64,000 nucleotides of DNA from JAOPZW01 sp963764585. Lineage in GTDB: Bacteria; Actinomycetota; Thermoleophilia; Solirubrobacterales; Solirubrobacteraceae. The first letter of the stretch is position 1. Each line of letters begins with the position of its first letter. Below, piece after piece: positions 51,054-62,656 of the stretch. The DNA is taken from assembly GCA_963764585.1 (NCBI GenBank), contig CAVXTB010000009.1:62001-126000 (forward strand). Direction: 5' to 3'. Both the position numbers and the translations under genes were made by a program. The notes under the pieces were generated by a model. That model was not told where the DNA came from, searched no databases, and was given only the letters and a program-made list of their open reading frames with translations.

Positions 51054-51959
51054 ATGCTCTGGCGCGGCACCTACTCGATCGTGGCGCGGGATCCGGGCAC
51101 GGGTGAGCTCGGCGTGGCGGTGCAGTCGCACTGGTTCGGCGTCGGGCAGATGGTGCCGTGGGTCCGGCCCGGCGTGGGCGCCGTGGCGACGCAGTCGATC
51201 GTCGAGGTGGCCTACGGGCCGCGGACGCTCGACCGCCTCGCGGCCGGCGAGCGCGCCGGCGCCGCGCTCGCCGCGCTGGTCGCCGACGACGAGCTCGCGC
51301 GCTTCCGCCAGGTCGCCGTCGTCGACGCCCACGGCAACGTCGCCACCCATACGGGCGAGGGCTGCATCGCGTACGCGGGCCACGCCGCGGGCCACCAGTT
51401 CGGCACGCAGGCGAACATGATGGCCTCGCCGGAGGTATGGCCGGCGATGGCGCACGCCTTCGACGCCGCCACCGGCTCGCTGGCGCGGCGGCTGCTCGCC
51501 GCGCTGCACGCGGCGGAGGCGCGCGGCGGCGACGCCCGCGGCCGCCAGTCGGCGGCGCTGGTCGTCGCGCCCGCCGAGGGCGAGCCGTGGCGGCGCACGG
51601 TCGACCTGCGCGTCGACGACGACCCCGAGCCGCTGGCGCAGATGGACCGCCTGCTCGACCTCTCCGACGCCTACGCGCTGGCAAGCGAGGGCGACCAGCT
51701 CGTCGGCCAGGGTCGCCACGAGGAGGCGGGCGAGCGCTACCGAGAGGCCAGCGAGCTGGCGCCCGGCAACCACGAGCTGCTGTTCTGGGCGGGGCTCGCG
51801 GCCGCCCAGGCCGGCGACCTGCCCACCGCCCTGGATCGCGTGCGCGGCGCGATCGCGATCCAGCCGGGGTGGCGCGCGATGCTGGATCGCCTATCGCCCG
51901 AGATCGCACCCGGCGCCCGAGCCGTGCGCGCCGCCCTGGAGCGCGACCATAACGCGTAA
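51054..51959 (+). CDS. DUF1028 family protein (Ntn-hydrolase-like) with C-terminal TPR-like region
   Basis: The 301-residue protein begins MLWRGTYSIVARDPGTGELG, followed by GVAVQSHWFGVGQMVPWV and GVGAVATQSIVEVAYG, the hallmark of DUF1028 proteins, which have an Ntn-hydrolase fold. The core ends with FGTQANMMASPEVWPAMAHAF and RGRQSAALVVA. The C-terminal 90 residues (ALASEGDQLVGQGRHEEAGERY, LFWAGLAAAQAGDLPTALDRV) resemble two TPR units. The reaction is unknown. Confidence 0.84.
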   Translation: MLWRGTYSIVARDPGTGELGVAVQSHWFGVGQMVPWVRPGVGAVATQSIVEVAYGPRTLDRLAAGERAGAALAALVADDELARFRQVAVVDAHGNVATHTGEGCIAYAGHAAGHQFGTQANMMASPEVWPAMAHAFDAATGSLARRLLAALHAAEARGGDARGRQSAALVVAPAEGEPWRRTVDLRVDDDPEPLAQMDRLLDLSDAYALASEGDQLVGQGRHEEAGERYREASELAPGNHELLFWAGLAAAQAGDLPTALDRVRGAIAIQPGWRAMLDRLSPEIAPGARAVRAALERDHNA

Positions 51960-51981
51960 CGATGGCCCGATAGCCAAGACA

Positions 51982-52026
51982 GTTGTATACGCAACAACTT
52001 CTCTGCTACGTTGTTGCACGCACAAC
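51982..52026 (+). promoter_or_regulatory. Tandem palindromic operators upstream of yceI
   Basis: Two 17-bp dyads of the form GTTGT-N7-ACAAC lie at 51982-51998 and 52010-52026, with centres 28 bp apart. They cover a possible promoter (TTGTAT at 51983-51988, 18-nt spacer, TACGTT at 52007-52012). The form fits a dimeric MarR-type repressor, and MarR genes often accompany yceI, but no MarR gene is adjacent here. The yceI ATG is 36 bp downstream. Confidence 0.6.
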
Positions 52027-52061
52027 CTGAAGTCTCCAGTCTGAGGAGGGCTGAACCCCCA

Positions 52062-52610
52062 ATGAGCGCCACAACCCCCAACACGCTGACCGGGTCCTGG
52101 GTCGCCGACCCCATCCACTCGACGGCGTCCTTTGCCATCAAGCACATGATCGTGTCGACCTACCGCACGGTCTTCAAGCAGGTAGAGGCCACGCTTGAAG
52201 CCGACGGCGACGACATCCGCCTCACCGGCACCGTCCCGGTCGAGTCGATCGACATCGAGCAGCCGGACTTCCGCGCGCACGTGCTGTCGCCGGACTTCTT
52301 CGACGTCGAGAACAACCCGAGCATCACCTTCGTCTCGACGGGCGTGCGCCGCGGCGAGGGCGACTCGGTCGACATCGAGGGCGACCTGACCGTCAAGGGC
52401 GTCACCAAGCCCGTCACCGCCTCCGGCATCCTCGTCGGCCCGGCCGTCAACATCGCCGGCAAGGAGGTCGTCGGGGTCGAGCTGTCGACCACGGTCGACA
52501 AGAACGACTTCGGCCTGAACTGGAACTCGCCGCTGCCCAAGGGCGGCTTCGCGATCGGCGACGACGTGACGCTGACCGTCCACCTCGAGCTGGCCCGCAA
52601 GGAGGCGTAG
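52062..52610 (+). CDS. YceI-family lipocalin-like protein
   Basis: The 182-residue protein starts at ATG 52062 (MSATTPNTLTGSWVADPIHSTASF); GAGGAGGG lies somewhat far upstream. It has the YceI pattern WVADPIHSTASFAIKHM, a VPVESIDIEQPDFRAHVLSPDFFD segment (split) and GDLTVKGVTKPV with LNWNSPLPKGGFAIGDDVTL at the end. YceI proteins form a lipocalin-like barrel binding isoprenoids. There is no signal peptide, so it is probably cytoplasmic. The FMN reductase gene follows 5 bp after its stop. Confidence 0.9.
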   Translation: MSATTPNTLTGSWVADPIHSTASFAIKHMIVSTYRTVFKQVEATLEADGDDIRLTGTVPVESIDIEQPDFRAHVLSPDFFDVENNPSITFVSTGVRRGEGDSVDIEGDLTVKGVTKPVTASGILVGPAVNIAGKEVVGVELSTTVDKNDFGLNWNSPLPKGGFAIGDDVTLTVHLELARKEA

Positions 52611-52615
52611 GCCAG

Positions 52616-53182
52616 ATGCGAATCCTGGGCATCTCCGGAAGCCTGAGGGCGGATTCGCACAACACGGCGCTCCTCCGGGCGGCGGCAGAGGTGCTGCCGC
52701 CCGGGGTGGAGCTCGAGCTCTACGAGGGGCTCCGCGACATCCCGCCCTACGACCAGGACGAGGACGACGCCGGCCACCATGACCCGGCCGTCCTCGACCT
52801 CCGACACGCGATCGATCGGGCCGACGCGGTCCTGATCGCGACGCCCGAGTACAACCACTCGATCCCCGGCGTCCTCAAGAACGCGCTGGACTGGGTCTCG
52901 CGTCCGGTCGCCACGAGCGTCCTGCGCGGCAAGCCCGCCGCCGTGGTCGGCGCGAGCACGAGCCTGTTCGGCGCCGTGTGGGCGCAGGCCGAGACGCGCA
53001 AGGTGCTGGCCGCGATCGGCGCCGACGTCGTCGACCGCGAGCTGCCGGTCATGCAGGCGCACGCGCAGTTCGACGAGTACGGCAACCTGCAGGCCGACGA
53101 CCTGCGCGACCAGCTCGCCGAGCACGTCGCGGCGCTCGTCGAGGCGGCCCGCGACCGCAACGGCGCGGGAGCGGCGGTCTAG
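52616..53182 (+). CDS. NADPH-dependent FMN reductase family protein
   Basis: The 188-residue flavodoxin-like protein opens MRILGISGSLRADSHNTALLRA (FMN phosphate loop GSLRxxSxN) and continues with LIATPEYNHSIPGVLKNALDWVSR (split) and AVVGASTSLFGAVWAQAETRKVL. It reduces quinones, azo compounds or flavins with NADPH. It is co-transcribed with yceI (5-bp gap), so both probably answer to the operator pair at 51982-52026, which suggests a stress response to quinone-like molecules. Confidence 0.88.
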   Translation: MRILGISGSLRADSHNTALLRAAAEVLPPGVELELYEGLRDIPPYDQDEDDAGHHDPAVLDLRHAIDRADAVLIATPEYNHSIPGVLKNALDWVSRPVATSVLRGKPAAVVGASTSLFGAVWAQAETRKVLAAIGADVVDRELPVMQAHAQFDEYGNLQADDLRDQLAEHVAALVEAARDRNGAGAAV

Positions 53183-53183
53183 C

Positions 53184-54026
<843 letters not shown>

Positions 54027-54349
54027 GGCGCGCGAAGCCTACGTCATGCGTATCGCGCTCAGTGCGGCCGGCAGAGGAAGCTGACCTGCTGCGCCGGCGT
54101 GCGATACGTATGGCTCATGAACGCCGGCAGCGCCGCGATCTGCTCGGCATAGGTAGCGATGTGCGACACCGGAGCGGCGGCGTGCGGCTGAGCCGTCTGC
54201 GGTCGTCTTGCGGCCGCCAACGAACGACGAGAACCAGACGGCATACGTCCGAAACTCGTCGTTCGTCGGCAGGGCGAGCCTGCTCGCGCTGGGCGCCCAC
54301 TCACCCTCACTGCCCCGGCCCCTGCGGCGCGCCGCGCGTCGGCGCCGTC
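54027..54349. other. 323-bp region without a confident gene
   Basis: Apart from the purU -10 hexamer (agccta, 54036-54041) and the hairpin at 54216-54269, no full gene is supported. A minus-strand frame ends at 54059 with the coding-like tail HIATYAEQIAALPAFMSHTY, but its upstream part is Arg-rich and unlike a protein. It could be the 3' remnant of a decayed gene or a short gene of about 45 codons. Confidence 0.5.
54216..54269. repeat. Long hairpin / inverted repeat with nested stem
   Basis: ACGAACGACGAG (54220-54231) pairs perfectly with CTCGTCGTTCGT (54255-54266), extending to 16 bp per arm with one mismatch. The 23-nt interval contains a second stem GACG-gcata-CGTC. The lower GC content than its surroundings suggests an inserted or RNA-coding element. 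No similar copy was noticed in the window. Confidence 0.6.
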
Positions 54350-55381
54350 CTACCCCAGCACCCGCGCGCATCCCGCCGGCTCGACGACCGTCGCGCCGGG
54401 CGGCGGCGGCGCCGCCGGCGGGAAGAGCGCGAGCACCGATCCGCCGAACCCGCCGCCGACGATGCGAGCGCCCGCGGCGCCCGCGCGCTTCAGGCGCGCG
54501 ACGGTCTCCTCGACCGCGTCGACCGAGACCTCGTAGTCGTCGCGCAGGCTCGCGTGCGAGGCGTCGAGCAGCGCGCCGAGCGCCGGCAGGTCGCCGGCGC
54601 GCAGTGCCGCCACGGCGGCGTCGACGCGCGCGTTCTCGGTGAGCACGTGGCGCACCCGGCGGTCGAGCGGCGGGGGCAGGCGGTCGGGCGCGTCCGCGGG
54701 CGCGTCGCGGAGCGTCGCGATCCCCAGCGCCTCGCAGGCGGCGCGGCACTGCGCCCGGCGCTCGTTGTAGCCCGAGGCCGCGTGCACGTGCTCGTGGCCC
54801 GACGGCGCCACCGCCAGCGTCCAGCCGCGCAGGTCGAGCGCGACGGGGTCGATCGCGAGGTCGCGGCAGTCCAGGCGCAGGGCATGGCCCTCGCGGCCGA
54901 ACAGCGCCGCGAGCTGGTCGAGCAGGCCGGTCTGCGCGCCGACCCAGTCGTTCTCCACGCGCGAGCACAGGCGCGCCAGCGCGCGGCGATCGCGCTCCTC
55001 CTCGCCCGCCAGCGCGATCAGCGCGAGCGCGAGCGCCGTCGACAGCGCGGCCGACGAGGACAGGCCGCTGCCGCGCGGCAGATCCCCCGCGATCCGCAGG
55101 CTCGCGCCGCCGATCGCGTGGCCGGCCGCGCCAAGCTCGCCGACGGTCCCGCGGACGAACGCGCGCCAGCCCTCGGCGTCGCGCGGCGGTGCGGCCGCGT
55201 CGAACTCGTCACGCTCGTCGAGGTCGTCCGCGAACGCCTCGATCCGCCCGCCCCCGAGTGCCGAGGCCCGCACCGTCACGCCCTGCGCGATGGCGAACGG
55301 CAGGCAGAGCCCGTCGTTGTAGTCGGTGTGCTCGCCGATCAGGTTGACCCGGCCGGGTCCGAACGCGGCGACCGGATTCAC
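54350..55381 (-). CDS. galK: Galactokinase (GHMP kinase family)
   Basis: The 343-residue kinase starts at GTG 55379-55381. It has the galactokinase signature GRVNLIGEHTDYNDGLCLPF near the N-terminus, the ATP loop GDLPRGSGLSSSAALSTAL and the C-terminal GARIVGGGFGGSVLALF. It phosphorylates galactose at C1; no galT or galE is nearby. The GTG overlaps the stop of the upstream HAD gene by 4 bp, and this gene ends the minus-strand run kgd-HAD-galK. Confidence 0.9.
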   Translation of the reverse strand: MNPVAAFGPGRVNLIGEHTDYNDGLCLPFAIAQGVTVRASALGGGRIEAFADDLDERDEFDAAAPPRDAEGWRAFVRGTVGELGAAGHAIGGASLRIAGDLPRGSGLSSSAALSTALALALIALAGEEERDRRALARLCSRVENDWVGAQTGLLDQLAALFGREGHALRLDCRDLAIDPVALDLRGWTLAVAPSGHEHVHAASGYNERRAQCRAACEALGIATLRDAPADAPDRLPPPLDRRVRHVLTENARVDAAVAALRAGDLPALGALLDASHASLRDDYEVSVDAVEETVARLKRAGAAGARIVGGGFGGSVLALFPPAAPPPPGATVVEPAGCARVLG

Positions 55382-56087
55382 GCGAGCGCCGCGAGCGCGG
55401 CGGGCACCTCGCCGAGCCGCGTGACCTTCATCGCGCCCGCGGGCGGCTCGCGCTCGTCGTCGTCGCCCGCCACCCACACGGCGCCGCGCATCCCGGCCGC
55501 GAGCGCTCCGCGCACGTCCCAGTCGAGGTGATCGCCGACCATCACGCTCTCCTGCGGCGCGCAGCCGATGAGCGAGAGCGTGCCGGCGAAGGCCGCCGGG
55601 TCGGGCTTGGCGGCGCCGAGCTCCTCGGAGATACCGATCGCGTCGAGCTGCGCCTCGAGCCCGAGCAGCTCGACCTTGCGCCGCTGCGTCCACGACGGTC
55701 CGTTGGTCAGCAGCGCGGTGCGCACGCCCGCGTCGCGCAGCTCGCGCAGGATCTCCACCGCGTGCTCGATGAAGCGCGCCCGCTCGAGCTGGTCGTTGCG
55801 CAGCCGGTGCTGCGTGACGAGCAGCGCCTCCGACGGCTCGCCCCACGGCGCGCACGTGGCGACGAGGTGCGCTCGGCGGTAGGTGGCGATGTCCCACTCG
55901 CCCGAGAGCACGCGGCCGTAGAGGTCGTCGCGGCCGTCGCGGTAGCGCGCGAGGAAGGTCTCCTCGTCGGCGCCGGGCAGCTCCTCGCACACGGCGGCCC
56001 ACAGCGCGACGAGCGTCTCGGCCTCGATGCCCGCCGTGTCGTGGAGCGTGTCGTCGAGGTCGAAGACGACCGCGCGCGGAAGCACCA

Positions 56088-56088
<1 letters not shown>
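55378..56088 (-). CDS. HAD-superfamily hydrolase
   Basis: The 236-residue protein (GTG 56086-56088, VVLPRAVVFDLDDTLHDTAG) has motif I FDLDDTL, motif II Thr/Asn in ALLTNGPSWTQRRKVE, motif III Lys in ELGAAKPDPAAF and motif IV VMVGDHLDWDVRGALAAG. The cap between motifs I and II is helical. It may be a nucleotide or sugar phosphatase. Its first base is the last base of the kgd stop codon (TAGTG), indicating coupled expression. A second GTG one codon later is an alternative start. Confidence 0.85.
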
Positions 56089-60335
<4,247 letters not shown>

Positions 60336-60338
60336 GTC

Positions 60339-60429
60339 TCTGAATTCAGACTGTAGCGCGCGCGCTGGGCGCAGGACGGACAGCTAATACGCCCTAATGG
60401 ACAAGTGTCCTGCGTCCGCCAGCGCGCGC
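60339..60429. promoter_or_regulatory. Divergent regulatory region of kgd and the cyclase-regulator gene
   Basis: The 101-bp space holds a perfect 12-bp palindrome TCTGAATTCAGA (60339-60350), a TACAGT -10-like hexamer on the minus strand (60350-60355, 14 nt before kgd), and a long inverted repeat: GCGCGCGCTGG-G-CGCAGGAC (left, within 60356-60377) against GTCCTGCG-TCCG-CCAGCGCGCGC (right, 60407-60429). The 29-nt loop contains TAATAC and TAATGG. Both genes may be controlled here together. Confidence 0.5.
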
Positions 60430-60436
60430 TTGCCGG

Positions 60437-61636
60437 GTGCGTCACGATGTGCCTGTGCCTGGGGCGACGGTCACGGTGCTGTTCGCGGACGTCGAGGGTT
60501 CGACCGCGATGCTCGAGCGCCTTGGGCAGGCGCGCTGGCTGAAGGCGCTGGCCGAGTACGAGGAGGTGCTCGGCGCGAGCATCGCCGACCATGGCGGGAC
60601 GCTGATCAAGGCGATCGGCGACGGTCACCTCGCCTCCTTCCCGAGCGCCCGCGCGGCGCTGCGCTGCGCGGTCGCCGTCCAGCGCTCGCTGCCGGTGACC
60701 AGCGCGCCCGACCTGCGCGTGCGGATGGGCATGCACACCGGCGAGCCGGCGGTCCGCGAGGACGACCTGCACGGGCGCACGGTCGTGAAGGCGGCGCGCA
60801 TCGCCGGCATGGCGCACGGCGGCGAGATCCTCGTCTCGGGGATCGTGCGCGAGCTCGCGCAGGCCGACGAGGACCTCGACGACGAGATCTGGTTCGACGA
60901 GGCCCGCGAGGTCGAGCTGCGCGGCCTGCGCGGTCGCCACCTGGTGCTCGCCGCGCAGTGGGACGACCTGGCGCGCGACACGCTGCGGGTCGTCATCGCC
61001 GACGACTCGGCGCTCGTGCGCGACGGCGTTGCCGCCCTCCTGCGCGAATGCGGCGTGCATGTGGCGGCGATCGCTGCGGACGCCGACTCGCTGTACCGCG
61101 AGGTCGAGCAGCACCGGCCCGACGTGGCGCTGGTCGACATCCGCATGCCGCCGACCGGCACCACCGAAGGGCTGGTCGCCGCCGAAACGATCGGCCGCAC
61201 GCACCCGGAGGTCGGCGTGCTCGTGCTCTCGCAGTACCTCGAGCTCTCCTACGCGCTGCGGCTCGTCGAGGACCGCGAGGCCCGGCGCGGCTACCTGCTC
61301 AAGGACCGCGTGAGCGAGGTCGAGACGCTCCTGGACGCGGTGCGCCGCGTCGCGCACGGCGGATGCGTCGTGGACCCGGCGATCGTCGAGGGTCTCGTGG
61401 CGCGGGCCGGGGCCGAGGGGCCGCTCGCCGAGCTCAACGAGCGCGAGCGCGAAGTGCTGGGGCTGATCGCAGAGGGGCTCTCGAACGAGGCGATCGCCGC
61501 GCGCCTGGACGTGCCGTGCGAGGGCGTCGACGCCGACGTCGGCCAGATCTTCGTCAAGCTCGGGCTCCGCGACGACTGCACGGAGGACCGCCGCGTCGCC
61601 GCGGTCCTCACGTACCTGCGCGCGACGGCGCGCTGA
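60437..61636 (+). CDS. Class III cyclase - REC - LuxR-type HTH fusion regulator
   Basis: The 399-residue protein (GTG 60437, or GTG 60449) begins with a cyclase domain (about 8-175): metal Asp in VLFADVEGSTAML, IKAIGDGHLASF with the second Asp, MGMHTGEP and GRTVVKAARIAGMAHGGEI. The Asn of VNxAxR is Val. Next is a response-regulator receiver (about 183-310) with VVIADDSALVRDGV, phospho-acceptor Asp in VALVDIRMPP and Lys in GYLLKDRV, then a LuxR/NarL helix-turn-helix (LNEREREVLGLIAEGLSNEAI). This joins nucleotide signalling, phosphorelay and DNA binding in one chain. No histidine kinase is adjacent. Confidence 0.85.
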   Translation: MRHDVPVPGATVTVLFADVEGSTAMLERLGQARWLKALAEYEEVLGASIADHGGTLIKAIGDGHLASFPSARAALRCAVAVQRSLPVTSAPDLRVRMGMHTGEPAVREDDLHGRTVVKAARIAGMAHGGEILVSGIVRELAQADEDLDDEIWFDEAREVELRGLRGRHLVLAAQWDDLARDTLRVVIADDSALVRDGVAALLRECGVHVAAIAADADSLYREVEQHRPDVALVDIRMPPTGTTEGLVAAETIGRTHPEVGVLVLSQYLELSYALRLVEDREARRGYLLKDRVSEVETLLDAVRRVAHGGCVVDPAIVEGLVARAGAEGPLAELNEREREVLGLIAEGLSNEAIAARLDVPCEGVDADVGQIFVKLGLRDDCTEDRRVAAVLTYLRATAR

Positions 61637-61919
61637 CCCGGCGGCGCTCCTCGCGCACGAACTCGTAGGACCCGACGAACGGCCCGACCGCGCCGATCAC
61701 CGCGACCGCGATGCCCAGGCGCAGCGGGATCACGCGCGCGCGCACGGCGGCGAGCGTGAGGAAGCACATGGCGATCCAGCCCAGGCCGTGCGCCATGCCG
61801 AAGACGAACTCCAGCGTGTGGAGGCCGGGCACGAGCCAGACGGTCAGCAGCGTCAGGTAGATCGCCGAGTGCGTGAACGACAGGCGCTTGAGGGTGTTGA
61901 AGGAGAGCCTCACGCTCAC
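61608..61919 (-). CDS. DUF3817 family membrane protein
   Basis: The 103-residue protein starts at GTG 61917-61919 after GGAGG. It has three predicted membrane helices and the family pattern FTHSAIYLTLLTVWLVPGL, VFGMAHGLGWIAMCFLTLAAV and AVIGAVGPFVGSYEFVREERRR. Function unknown. Its 3' end overlaps the convergent regulator gene by 29 bp. Confidence 0.8.
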   Translation of the reverse strand: MSVRLSFNTLKRLSFTHSAIYLTLLTVWLVPGLHTLEFVFGMAHGLGWIAMCFLTLAAVRARVIPLRLGIAVAVIGAVGPFVGSYEFVREERRRVSAPSRAGT

Positions 61920-61968
61920 GCTTGGCCTCCGCTCGCCATCCAGGCTCGCTCAATGGAGGCCGCGTGAG

Positions 61969-62622
61969 TCATCCGGCTGCCAGCAGGCCCGCCATGCGCC
62001 GCAGCGGCTCGTCGGCCTCCGCCGGCCAGTCCTCGACGCACGCCGGCCACCACGCGTAGGCGTCGTGCTCGTGGTCGGGCGTCACCGTCGCGCCCGCGGG
62101 CAGCCACGCCTGCCCGACGAACATCACGAGCTTGTGGGGCAGGCGCACGAGCGCCTCGCAGCGGACGCGCTCGGGGGCGACCGACCACTCCTCGTCGAGC
62201 TCGCGCGTGAGCGTGTCGGCCGGGTTCTCGCCGACGTCGACGGCGCCGCCCGCGCCGAGCGCCCAGCGCCCGGGCCACGACGACAGCCAGCGCGCGCGGC
62301 GGCCCGCCAGCCAGCGCCCGTCGGCGTCACGGGTGACGCACAGCGCCGCGACCGACAGCGACGCGTCGCCCTCGACGAGGCGCAGCGCCCAGCGCGCGGG
62401 CTGCAGGTGCAGGGTCAGGCGCCCGTTGCGCACCTCGTGGCTGACCAGCCGGGCGGCGAGGCCGTCGTGGCTGGGCGAGCCGCGCTCGCGCAGCGCGGCG
62501 ATCGCCGCGTCGGCCTGCTCGTCGCGCGCGGGCGGTGGCGCGTAGTGGGCGTCGCTCCAGCGGGCCTCGACGTGGTCGGGGTCCCAGGGGCCGCGTGCGA
62601 GGAGGGCTGGCTCGTCATGCAT
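61969..62622 (-). CDS. NUDIX hydrolase
   Basis: The 217-residue protein starts at ATG 62620-62622 (MHDEPALLARGPWDPDHV). The NUDIX box is complete: GGAVDVGENPADTLTRELDEEW (split; Gx5Ex7REx2EE), about residues 130-152, on a fold that begins LRLVEGDASLSVAALCVTRD. The first 90 residues form an extra N-terminal domain of unknown role. It probably hydrolyses a nucleoside-diphosphate derivative. A TATGCT hexamer lies 15 nt upstream. Divergent from the FAD oxidase gene. Confidence 0.86.
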   Translation of the reverse strand: MHDEPALLARGPWDPDHVEARWSDAHYAPPPARDEQADAAIAALRERGSPSHDGLAARLVSHEVRNGRLTLHLQPARWALRLVEGDASLSVAALCVTRDADGRWLAGRRARWLSSWPGRWALGAGGAVDVGENPADTLTRELDEEWSVAPERVRCEALVRLPHKLVMFVGQAWLPAGATVTPDHEHDAYAWWPACVEDWPAEADEPLRRMAGLLAAG

Positions 62623-62637
62623 GAGCGTGCTCGACCA

Positions 62638-62647
62638 AGCATAGGAT
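62638..62647. promoter_or_regulatory. Divergent overlapping -10 elements (NUDIX / FAD oxidase)
   Basis: The string agcaTAggat reads TATGCT on the minus strand (15 nt before the NUDIX ATG) and TAGGAT on the plus strand (9 nt before the oxidase ATG), again sharing one TA. The plus-strand gene has no ribosome-binding site. Confidence 0.5.
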
Positions 62648-62656
62648 CGGTCGGCG

